From Candidatus Zipacnadia bacterium (GTDB taxonomy: Bacteria; Armatimonadota; Zipacnadia; JALGUG01), in assembly GCA_029820995.1 (NCBI GenBank), contig JALGUG010000018.1, forward strand, positions 1 to 38,058: a stretch of 38,058 nt of DNA. The letters are read 5' to 3'. Below the pieces are notes generated by a model. That model did not search any database, had not been told where the DNA came from, and saw only the letters and a program-made list of their open reading frames with translations. The position numbers were made by a program, and so were the translations under genes. Below are positions 8,973-16,410 of the stretch, in pieces. Within the stretch, counting starts at the first letter, position 1. The number at the start of each line of letters is the position of its first letter.

Positions 8973-9004
8973 AACCACAGAGACACCGAGAGCACGGAGA
9001 AAGG
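8973..9004 (+). repeat. Dispersed-repeat-like motif in intergenic DNA
   Basis: This stretch begins AACCACAGAGACACCGAG and continues with a second, diverged GAGCACGGAG unit. From general knowledge, strings of the AACCACAGAGACACAGAG type recur in intergenic DNA of many bacterial genomes and cause spurious short ORFs containing NHRDTE-like peptides. Only one copy is seen here, with no matching inverted copy and no transposase. It lies 60 nt after the stop of the gene ending at 8913, in a 268-bp gap otherwise without recognised features. Confidence 0.45.
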
Positions 9005-9181
9005 ATCTTGTAGGGGAAAGGCAGCACGCCGGAAGGCGGTCATACAAGCGGAGCGATTCATTGCAGGAGCGCGTTTACGCGCGACCGGCCCCAGGCCTGG
9101 TAGCCGCGCCGCGCCGAGCGCCGAACGAACCCAGGAATTGTCAGGGGGCATCCTTCGTGCCTAGCCCGCAGAGGTGAGGCC

Positions 9182-11140
9182 ATGCGCAAGATGTTCTGGT
9201 GTTGGGGGACGATAATCATCCTGTTGCCGCTGGCTGCCCGCGCGGCCGACGAGTACGTGCGGCAGCCTCTGGACGACTTCGAGGAACTGTCCGCCTGGAT
9301 CAAAGGCGATCCCACGACGGACCTGACGCAGCGCGAGGTCGGGCTGGCGCCGAACACTGAGCACGTGAAACAGGGAAAGCAATCGCTGGCCTTTATGATC
9401 CGCGTGGACTGGAGCGAGCGGCCCGGCGTCAAGTACGCGAAGGGCTGGCCGATGGCCTCGCGCAAGTTGGATCCGCCACAGGACTGGTCTGCCTTCGACC
9501 GCGTTGACTTCTGGCTCTACACGGAGACGGAGGCGACGCTGCCGGAGCCGGCGCTGAAGTGCGGGTTCGCCCACGGGGCCCAGAAGCCGGTGCAGTGGTA
9601 TCCCGTCTCGGGGATTGTCCCCAACCGGTGGCAGCAGCATTCGATCCTCCTGACGTCGGATCAGGATTGGACGCAGGTCTCGGGCATCTACTTTTACATC
9701 GCCGAGGCATGGTACCATGACCAGGACCGGGTGAACTTCTATTTCGACGACATGACGCTGGCCACGCGCAAGCAGCCCCGCCTGCTGGACTGCAGTCTGT
9801 GCGCCCGCGTGCACCCGCGCGGCAAGCAGGGCGAGGTGCACGTGGCTCTGGAGGGCCCGCCACAGGGCTGCAAGCTGCACGGGGAGGTGCAGGACCTCAA
9901 GGGTCGGCGGCAGAGCTCCTTCGACCGCGCGCCGGCCGCCAAGCGCGAGAGCTTCACAGTGGACCTCGCGGGCGTGCCGGCGGGCAGCCACTATCTGCAG
10001 CTCGACGTGCTCAACGCCGCCGGGAAGCGAGTGGACCGGCGGCGGACCTTCTTCCGCAGCCTGGAACCGGGCACGCGTTGCTACCTTTCGCTGATCACCT
10101 TCTACACGCACGACCTGAAGGACGAGACGCCCGAACGGATGCAGCTCCTGAATGACTCGGCCTACGCGGCCGTCGCCATGAAGCTGGTGGGCGGCTACGA
10201 TACCGGCCCGGTACCGACCGTGGAGGAGCTGCGGCCGCAGATTGACATGGTCAAGCAGAATCTCAAGCTCGACCCCTGGCCCTGGGTGTTCAGCAATCGG
10301 TTCATCGGCAGGCCGGAGGATGCGCGAGGTCACTCCGGTCTGGGCCAGTCGAGTCCCGACTACTTCAAGAGAATCAATACTCTAGATCTGGATAACGCGG
10401 CCGGTGCGCGCCGGGACATGCTCGACCTGTGGCGGCTGGCGGTGAAGCTGGCGAAGGAGTGGCAGGCGCCGGGGATCGTCATGGACCTGGAGGCCTACAA
10501 CAACTACCGCGCCTATAGCGTCAAGTACGTCGCGGAGAAGCGGGGGGAGTCGGTGGCGCAGGTCATCGCTCAGTGCGAGCAGGTGGGCGCGGACCTGGCC
10601 AAGATCATCGAGCAAGAGTACCCGCAGTGCATCGTCTGGAGCCTGTTCAGCCATACGCAGCGCGTGCACAAACTGCCGGGATACGACGGGCCCGTGTACT
10701 CCACAGCCGGGCACATTACGCTGGGATTTCTGAAGTACTGCAAGGCGCACGAGCTGCCCGCCAAGTACCTCTGCGGGGGCGAAATGAGCCCCGGCTACTA
10801 TAACCGCAATGTGGAGGCGCTGAAGCAGAAGATCGCGCGCCGCGACGAAGCGATGGCCCACCTGCTGGAAGAATTCCCCGACCACTTCTTCCTCGCCGGT
10901 ACGATCTCACCGTATCACGACTACAAGATCCTCACGAGCTGGATCAAGCAGCGGGCCGGCGACGACCCGGAGCTCAAGACCATCGCCGACTTCGAGCCGA
11001 TGTTCCGGACGTTGTTTGAGGCTTACGACTGGGTCTGGATCTACGCCTCCAGTGCGGCGAAGACGGAGCCGTACAAGGCGGAGAACTCCAAGCTGTATTC
11101 GGAGGTCCTGTCACGGGCACTGGAGGCAGCAGCAAAGTGA
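9182..11140 (+). CDS. Secreted carbohydrate-binding-like + TIM-barrel protein of unknown activity
   Basis: The ATG at 9182 follows GAGGTGAGGCC. The product has 652 residues, with a signal peptide at residues 1-21 (MRKMFWCW, hydrophobic core, then ARAAD). Residues about 28-200 resemble a galactose-binding-fold carbohydrate-binding module (LDDFEELSAWI, AFDRVDFWLYTE, VNFYFDDMTLA). Residues about 205-295 are an Ig-like linker domain (EVHVALEGPP, LAGVPAGSHYLQL). The rest, from about residue 300, looks like a TIM barrel (DPWPWVFSNRF, APGIVMDLEAYNNY, DWVWIYAS). The acidic DLEAYNNY strand is a candidate active-site region, but I cannot assign a named GH family. The likely role is extracellular glycan processing, inferred from architecture and neighbours. 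Confidence 0.7.
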   Translation: MRKMFWCWGTIIILLPLAARAADEYVRQPLDDFEELSAWIKGDPTTDLTQREVGLAPNTEHVKQGKQSLAFMIRVDWSERPGVKYAKGWPMASRKLDPPQDWSAFDRVDFWLYTETEATLPEPALKCGFAHGAQKPVQWYPVSGIVPNRWQQHSILLTSDQDWTQVSGIYFYIAEAWYHDQDRVNFYFDDMTLATRKQPRLLDCSLCARVHPRGKQGEVHVALEGPPQGCKLHGEVQDLKGRRQSSFDRAPAAKRESFTVDLAGVPAGSHYLQLDVLNAAGKRVDRRRTFFRSLEPGTRCYLSLITFYTHDLKDETPERMQLLNDSAYAAVAMKLVGGYDTGPVPTVEELRPQIDMVKQNLKLDPWPWVFSNRFIGRPEDARGHSGLGQSSPDYFKRINTLDLDNAAGARRDMLDLWRLAVKLAKEWQAPGIVMDLEAYNNYRAYSVKYVAEKRGESVAQVIAQCEQVGADLAKIIEQEYPQCIVWSLFSHTQRVHKLPGYDGPVYSTAGHITLGFLKYCKAHELPAKYLCGGEMSPGYYNRNVEALKQKIARRDEAMAHLLEEFPDHFFLAGTISPYHDYKILTSWIKQRAGDDPELKTIADFEPMFRTLFEAYDWVWIYASSAAKTEPYKAENSKLYSEVLSRALEAAAK

Positions 11141-11179
11141 GGGGCGGAGCATGTCGGCGCGACCATAGACCGGCGCCGC

Positions 11180-12010
11180 TCACTGCGCTGAGCTCTGCCG
11201 GACCTTCAGGTAGGCCTCGGCTTCCCGAAGGGAGGAACAGACGAACTCGAAGCGCGCCAACTCGGCCTTGACCCACCCCCGGGGTATGGGCCGGGCGGGC
11301 CGCACCACGACCAGACTGCCGCCGGCGGCGCGGGCCTTGGTCTCCAGGTCAATGAGACAACCCAGGGCCGAAACCGGAATGTCCTTGTGCGCTGAGAGAT
11401 CGAGGATCAGCCACTTGCGACCGCGTTGCTGCGCGGTCTCGACGACCTGCCGTAAAGTGGGCACGGTCTCGCTATTGAGTTCGCTGCGGGGGCGGATGAT
11501 CACCAGGTTGCTTTCAGTTTGAACTGCAATCGGCTCCTCCCGACGCGGCTGAACGGGCGCGGGGGTTGGTTCAGCGGCCGGCGCTTCAGGAGCGGGGGTG
11601 CCGCTCTTCAAGCGCTGCCAGTCTTCCCAGCGCCCCTCGCCGGCGAAGAACCCCTCGCGGAACTCGTCGTAATAGCCCTGCCCGCAGGCGAACTCAAAGG
11701 CCTCGCGGAAGTGCTTTTCCAGGCGTGCTGTGTCGCCCTGCCGGCTGGCTTCACCGAGCTGTCTGGCGGTCCAGCGCACGTTCTCCATGCGGGACCGATA
11801 GTTCGCTTGCTCCTCCAGGGCCCGCTGCAATTGCATGGTCGTGATCAGGCCGGCTTCCACGAGCATCTCGCCGATGCGGACCGTGTGCCCCCACTCCTCG
11901 AAGTCCTTTCGTTGCTCCTCCAGGAAGGGCTGAAGCTGATCTTCCCGTAAGGCGCCCTGTCGCACCAGGATTGAGGCGATCAAGGGCGGCTTGCGCGAGT
12001 CACTGACCAT
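11180..12010 (-). CDS. STAS-domain protein with type II secretion ATPase N-terminal-like region
   Basis: The ATG at 12010-12008 follows GGAGG by 9 nt. The product has 276 residues and no signal peptide. Residues about 8-70 contain two short helical units (IASILVRQGALREDQL and IGEMLVEAGLITTMQLQRAL) like those in the N-terminal domain of GspE/PilB-type ATPases, which bind cyclic di-GMP in some MshE proteins. A Pro/Ala/Glu-rich linker runs from about 137 to 160. Residues about 165-265 are a STAS domain as in anti-sigma factor antagonists, with DIPVSALG placing the usually phosphorylated Ser at 214. Partner-switching control of a sigma factor or output protein is the natural suggestion, but no kinase or phosphatase of that type lies beside it. 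It converges on the gene ending at 11140. A 6-bp inverted repeat (11155-11160/11173-11178) sits between the two stops. Confidence 0.75.
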   Translation of the reverse strand: MVSDSRKPPLIASILVRQGALREDQLQPFLEEQRKDFEEWGHTVRIGEMLVEAGLITTMQLQRALEEQANYRSRMENVRWTARQLGEASRQGDTARLEKHFREAFEFACGQGYYDEFREGFFAGEGRWEDWQRLKSGTPAPEAPAAEPTPAPVQPRREEPIAVQTESNLVIIRPRSELNSETVPTLRQVVETAQQRGRKWLILDLSAHKDIPVSALGCLIDLETKARAAGGSLVVVRPARPIPRGWVKAELARFEFVCSSLREAEAYLKVRQSSAQ

Positions 12011-12222
12011 CGAGCCGAACCTCCGCCGAGCTTAGTGCGGGCGGCGCTTCCGCCGGCCTGTGGGTCTGGCCAAGGCCATGTCTGTTCCGCAGCGAAGATC
12101 ACGATCCGCTCCACTCAGGGACTATTGCTTGGGCCGATTCAGCTTCCTGACTGCGCCTCTTGTGCCTTTGGCCCCAATCGGCGGAGTGTCCACTGAGCCT
12201 GGGCCGTCAATTTGGTGGCGCA

Positions 12223-13128
12223 CTACGCAGGAAGTCGCGAGCGAAGGACCGCCGCTAGTTCCTGGCGCTGGATGTTCAGACGGCGCCGGCGTCGGAAGCC
12301 GGAAAGCTCCAGCCGCCGGGTGAGGGCGAGCTGCCGCACCGCCTCGGACCACACGTCGCGATGGGGGTAGGCCTTCACCAGCAGTGCGCAAGCCGCCGGC
12401 ACCTCCTCCCGCTGGATCCAGCGCAGCCCGCGGTACACGAAACAGCCCAGCTCTCTACCCATCGCCGCCAATAGGCCGGCTCGCGGATGAGGCGCATCCT
12501 CCAAATCTATGAATACCGGGCCATGGTCGGCCAGAATGATGTTGTGCGGATGGGGGTCCGCGTGGACGAGCAGGCGCGCGGTGTCTTCCGCCTCGCCGCG
12601 GGCAGCCTCGTGTCGCGCCAGGATCCGGCTCAGCGCCGCCAGCAGTGCGCCTGTCTGCTCGTCGAAGGCCCCCGTTCCCACGGCTTGGTACAGTGTGGGG
12701 CCTTTGACCTCGCGGTAGATCACCAGGTCGTCGGACAGCCCGGTGACAACCTCGGGGCACTGGTGGCCGAAGCCCTTCTCCCGCCAGGTCGCGACCACGC
12801 GGTGGAGCCGCCGCACTCGTTCGCGCCGCGACAGGGCGTAGGCCGTAACATCGCGATCATTGAGTCGCTTCCGCCAAGCGCTGAACCGCCGCAATTGCTC
12901 GGCAAGCCAGGACTCGTGCCAGAGCTTGCACACATACCGCTCCCCAGCATGGTCCAGCAATATCACCCGGCGGTCTTCCGGGTTCCGCCGACTGATCCGT
13001 TCGCGGGCGAGAGCCACGAGGCGTTCGCGCAGGTCGTTGTTCACAGGTCCGGAGGCCTTCTGCATGTGATACAGTCTCGTGCGGGTTGACACCGGAGATG
13101 GTTTCGCCACCTCAAGGGCCAACGACAC
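12223..13128 (-). CDS. Kinase-fold protein (LPS/aminoglycoside kinase-like)
   Basis: Up to 301 residues. The start is uncertain between GTG 13128, GTG 13092 and ATG 13065, none with a strong Shine-Dalgarno sequence. Using the longest form, a candidate ATP-binding Lys is residue 68 (YVCKLW). The catalytic loop is HADPHPHN with Asp191 and Asn196, and FIDLEDA puts the metal-binding Asp at 208. This is the protein-kinase-like pattern seen in LPS heptose/KDO kinases and small-molecule phosphotransferases. The C-terminus is strongly basic (SGFRRRRRLNIQ), which may contact membrane or nucleic acid. It begins 38 nt downstream of the PHP-domain gene's stop, so it may end the same transcript. The substrate is unknown. 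The 212 bp between this gene and the STAS gene hold nothing recognisable. Confidence 0.7.
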   Translation of the reverse strand: MSLALEVAKPSPVSTRTRLYHMQKASGPVNNDLRERLVALARERISRRNPEDRRVILLDHAGERYVCKLWHESWLAEQLRRFSAWRKRLNDRDVTAYALSRRERVRRLHRVVATWREKGFGHQCPEVVTGLSDDLVIYREVKGPTLYQAVGTGAFDEQTGALLAALSRILARHEAARGEAEDTARLLVHADPHPHNIILADHGPVFIDLEDAPHPRAGLLAAMGRELGCFVYRGLRWIQREEVPAACALLVKAYPHRDVWSEAVRQLALTRRLELSGFRRRRRLNIQRQELAAVLRSRLPA

Positions 13129-13166
13129 TCGCGCGTCAACGGTCTCCTACGAGGGTTTTGACACCA

Positions 13167-14711
13167 CTATCGGCCAACCTCGATCCAGATCGGCGATGAC
13201 CAGGCCATTTGGCCGTTAAGCTGCGATACGCGCACGTAATAGAAGTTGCGGCCGGCCGGGGGCTTCTCATCGGTGAAGGTCCAATCGGCGCGATAGCCTG
13301 CCTCCGGGATGGCCGTGTGGACTTTGACCTTGTATGCGTTGTGGTAGAAGACGTCCGGGTTCTCGATGGTATCGGGATCGCGTGAGAACACTCTGCGCAC
13401 CAGGTCACGCGCTTGGTCCTTGAAGGCGAACACTCGCGAGGCGGCCAGCGCGTCGCCGAGTGCAATCGTCTCCTGTCGTCCGTCCACTTCCAGGTCCAGC
13501 GTCGCCTCCACGGGTGCCTCCAGCTCCAGGATGAACGCCTGCTGACACGCCCCGGCCGCGGCGCTGCGGCGCTGATCCGTCTCCAGCTTGAATGCGAGCT
13601 CTCGGTCGGACGAACGCTCGACCCGCTGCCCCCACCGCGTGAAGCAGCCCTCGACGCCGGCGATCCGGCCCTCGGACAGCCGGACACGCCCCTCCCATTG
13701 CTTGGGCCCGACGTTGAACCCGTAGCTGCGCACGGGGCCCCAGCCGAATTCCAGCTTGATCTTCGCGCGCATGGTGCCGGTGGTCGGCGGCTGCCAAGCG
13801 CCGTTGTGGCAGTGGGTTGCGATCACGCGATTATTGCGGAGCAGCTCGATGCGGTCGAGCGCCTGGCTCGCGACGACCGAGGTGGCGATCTCGACCGGCG
13901 CGGCTGCGGACCCTTCGGCCCCCATAGGCAGACCGTTCGCCGAGAAGTCCAGGCGAATGCGGTCGCCGGTGACGCCGTAGACGCGCCGCGCCAGAAAGGC
14001 CTCCCACAGCGCGCCGCGCGTCAGCTCAGTGGCCCACACGCCCACCAGCCCGCTGCCCCAGACGCCCGCCATGCCGCCATGGCTGTCGCCGGAGCAGATG
14101 ATCCCCAGGCGATACCCGCGCGCCAGGCCGGCCTGGGCCGTGCCGGCGGTTACGCGCGGCGACATGGAGCCGTTGGGGTTCAGCGTGTACGGCGTGTTGC
14201 ACGCCTCGGAGGAGCCGTGGTTCGAGTAGATCTCCGTGAAGGGACAGAGCTGATCGTCGTGGTAGTCCCAGTCCTTGCCGCGGTCGTGGACCTGATAGGC
14301 TGTGTGGTGCGGGATCGCAATGCCGTTGTGACGGCGTAGGTTCTCAAGCAGCTCCGGCAGGTCCTCCGTCGGATCCAGCGGGCCGCCGTCGTAGTAGAAG
14401 ACATTGTGGTCGCCGTAGTAGGTGCGATTGCCGTGCCACTCGTAGCCCATGAAGGTGACGAACCGCCCGGGCTCGTCAAACTGCGCCGCGACCTGGGCTA
14501 TACGGTCCCAATCTTGCAGGAAGCGCTCGCGCTGGCGCCAGGTTTCGACGGAGAGGCCCTCGGGCGTCTTGTAGAAGTAGAACGGGTAGTACGCAATCGG
14601 GAAAAAGTCGAGCATCCGGCGCGCCTCGGCGTAGGTGCGCTCGATCTCGGGCATGTGGCGGCCGTGGATGTTGCAGTGCATGTCGCCCCAGTAAAGACCG
14701 TGACCTTTCAC
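13167..14711 (-). CDS. PHP/DUF3604-like metal-dependent hydrolase with C-terminal beta domains
   Basis: I chose the GTG at 14711-14709: a G-rich GGGGGG stretch lies 6 nt upstream, the amidohydrolase gene ahead stops 19 nt before it, and the Ser/Thr/Ala-rich extension to 14822 is a frame artefact. This gives 514 residues. The N-terminal 310 or so residues are PHP-like and close to DUF3604/CehA-type proteins: LYWGDMHCNIHGRH supplies His12, His16 and His19, followed by GYEWHGN, IPHHTAYQVHD, EIYSNHGSSE and the late metal motif ICSGDSHGG. The C-terminal 200 residues are beta-rich. PHP enzymes are phosphoesterases or other metal hydrolases, and DUF3604 itself has no firm activity. There is no signal peptide, so it is probably cytoplasmic, sharing a transcript with the amidohydrolases. 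Confidence 0.75.
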   Translation of the reverse strand: MKGHGLYWGDMHCNIHGRHMPEIERTYAEARRMLDFFPIAYYPFYFYKTPEGLSVETWRQRERFLQDWDRIAQVAAQFDEPGRFVTFMGYEWHGNRTYYGDHNVFYYDGGPLDPTEDLPELLENLRRHNGIAIPHHTAYQVHDRGKDWDYHDDQLCPFTEIYSNHGSSEACNTPYTLNPNGSMSPRVTAGTAQAGLARGYRLGIICSGDSHGGMAGVWGSGLVGVWATELTRGALWEAFLARRVYGVTGDRIRLDFSANGLPMGAEGSAAAPVEIATSVVASQALDRIELLRNNRVIATHCHNGAWQPPTTGTMRAKIKLEFGWGPVRSYGFNVGPKQWEGRVRLSEGRIAGVEGCFTRWGQRVERSSDRELAFKLETDQRRSAAAGACQQAFILELEAPVEATLDLEVDGRQETIALGDALAASRVFAFKDQARDLVRRVFSRDPDTIENPDVFYHNAYKVKVHTAIPEAGYRADWTFTDEKPPAGRNFYYVRVSQLNGQMAWSSPIWIEVGR

Positions 14712-14730
14712 GGCAAACCCCCCAGCGGCG

Positions 14731-15528
14731 TCAGAGGCCGAAGATGCGCTCGGCGTTGCGGTGCAGGATGTTGTGCCGGTCCTCGTCGCCGATGCGCGCG
14801 AACAGGACGCAGCCGATGCCATAGTGCGGATCGAACCAGGGCAGATCGGTGCCGAAGGTGATCTTCTCGGAGCCCACCTTCTCCACGAAGGCCTCGATCA
14901 CACCGCGCACGGAGTAGGCCGCGCAGAGCTCCAGGATGACGTTGTCGTGCTGCCCGGCGACCTGCATCGCTTCCTGCCAGGCGCCGTGTCCCGAGTGGCC
15001 CATCAGGAAGGTCGCCCCCGGGTACTTCGGGGCCAATTTCGCCACGTGCGCGGGGCTGTCGAAGGCACTCCCGCCCCAGGTGTGCATCAGAATCGGGAGC
15101 GCGCGCTCATTGGCATACTCCAGCACCGGGGCGTACCGCTCGTCGGTGATCGGGACCTTGTGGTAGTCGGAGAGGAACTTGAAGCCGACGAAGCCCGTTC
15201 GGTTCTCGAACTGAGCCAGGTCCGGCGCGATATGCTCGGGGTAGTTGGGATTGATGCCCCAGTAGGCGCGGAACCGGTCCGGGAACTCCTGGAGCACCTG
15301 GGCCATCTCGGCGTTGCCCCGGTCGGGGTCAACGAGGGCGGTGTGGCCCGCGGAGATTGTGATCCGCACCCCGCAGCGGTCCATGGTCTCGACCATTTGG
15401 GCCGCGGTGACCTGTGGGAAGTAGATGCCCTGGTACGGGCCATAGTGGGCGTGGGTATCAATGATCGGGCAAGAGGCCGACTTCCCTGCCGCCACGATCT
15501 CGCGCGTGAGAGCCGAATCGTTGGTCAC
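14731..15528 (-). CDS. Amidohydrolase family 2, intact metal site
   Basis: The product has 265 residues and a GTG start at 15528-15526 that overlaps the stop of the preceding gene (GTGA), with GGAGG upstream. This is a full PF04909-type TIM barrel: DTHAH with His26 and His28, Lys117 in FVGFKFLS, His149 in MHTWGG, His178 in MGHSGHG, and catalytic Asp228 in FGTDLPWFDP. Relatives hydrolyse or decarboxylate small molecules (amidohydrolase/ACMSD-like). The 4-nt overlap implies coupled translation with the paralogue before it, and both are likely to act in one pathway or complex. The substrate is not deducible. Confidence 0.85.
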   Translation of the reverse strand: MTNDSALTREIVAAGKSASCPIIDTHAHYGPYQGIYFPQVTAAQMVETMDRCGVRITISAGHTALVDPDRGNAEMAQVLQEFPDRFRAYWGINPNYPEHIAPDLAQFENRTGFVGFKFLSDYHKVPITDERYAPVLEYANERALPILMHTWGGSAFDSPAHVAKLAPKYPGATFLMGHSGHGAWQEAMQVAGQHDNVILELCAAYSVRGVIEAFVEKVGSEKITFGTDLPWFDPHYGIGCVLFARIGDEDRHNILHRNAERIFGL

Positions 15529-16289
15529 AGGGCCACCTCCTCCAGCAGCCGGCGCAGATTGCCTCCGGCGATGGCCGCTCTTTCCTCGTCGCGCAGGCCG
15601 GCATGCGTGACCATCAGGCGTGGGCCGCCCATGGGCGTATGCGGGAAGTTCGTCCCGAACAGCAGGCGATCAGGTCCGTAGCGGCGGCAGAAGTCGCGCA
15701 GGCCGCCGTCGAGCTCGTAGCGGCTGATGTCCAGGTGCAGGCCGGGGTACTTCTCGACGAGCGGCCGGAAGTAGCGGTCGTGTCCCCAGCTCCCGTGCGC
15801 GGTGACCGTCAGCCGCAGGCGGGGGAACTCGCGCAGCACCTCCGCGGCCAACGCCCAGCCGGAGGAGCCGCCCGATTGCTCCGCCAGGGGCAGGAACAGC
15901 GGCACGCGCAAGGCCGTGAGTTCCTCGAATAGCTCGCCGAAGGTCTCCGCATTCAGCAAGTACTTGTGCTTGGAAGGATACGCCCACAGCGCCCGGACAC
16001 CGGCCGCCTTCAGATCCAACAGGAAGGAGTTGACATCCCCCAGCTCCTCCGTTTGTGGCGGCAGGATGGCCCAGGCGGGTTCCAGGTTGTCATAGCCGGC
16101 GGTCTGCTCGACGACCAGCCGGTTGCCCACGACGGGCGACTCGTCAATCTGCACGGCATGGCGGACCAGGGCACGCTGGATGCCGCACCAGGCCATCTCG
16201 TCTCGGAGGTCGTCCACGGACCGCGCGGGCTTGAAAGGGGGAACGCTGAAGGTGCCGTAACAGGCGTTGCAGTCGAAGAACTCGAGCAT
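15525..16289 (-). CDS. Degenerate amidohydrolase paralogue, metal ligands lost
   Basis: The ATG at 16289-16287 follows GGGGGG by 9 nt. A TTG two codons earlier is possible. The product has 254 residues with the same fold as its downstream neighbour (VRALWAYPSK, VPLFLPLAEQ, LTVTAHGSWGH, RLLFGTNFPHTP). The key positions differ: where the family has Asp-X-His-X-His there is Asp6-Cys-Asn8-Ala-Cys10, and the catalytic Asp after FGT is Asn214. It should therefore not bind the usual metal, and may be a pseudo-enzyme or have a changed chemistry. It overlaps the intact paralogue by 4 nt. The radical SAM gene lies 121 bp upstream. Confidence 0.8.
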   Translation of the reverse strand: MLEFFDCNACYGTFSVPPFKPARSVDDLRDEMAWCGIQRALVRHAVQIDESPVVGNRLVVEQTAGYDNLEPAWAILPPQTEELGDVNSFLLDLKAAGVRALWAYPSKHKYLLNAETFGELFEELTALRVPLFLPLAEQSGGSSGWALAAEVLREFPRLRLTVTAHGSWGHDRYFRPLVEKYPGLHLDISRYELDGGLRDFCRRYGPDRLLFGTNFPHTPMGGPRLMVTHAGLRDEERAAIAGGNLRRLLEEVAL

Positions 16290-16410
16290 CGGCAACTGCC
16301 CCCCGACCGGGCTTGACGCTATGCCACCAGGAGATCACGGACGCGCCACGGGAGGTTGTCCCGTGGGGCCCGGATCTGCAGCGCGTCTCTGAGGGGTAGT
16401 TCGTCGAGGC

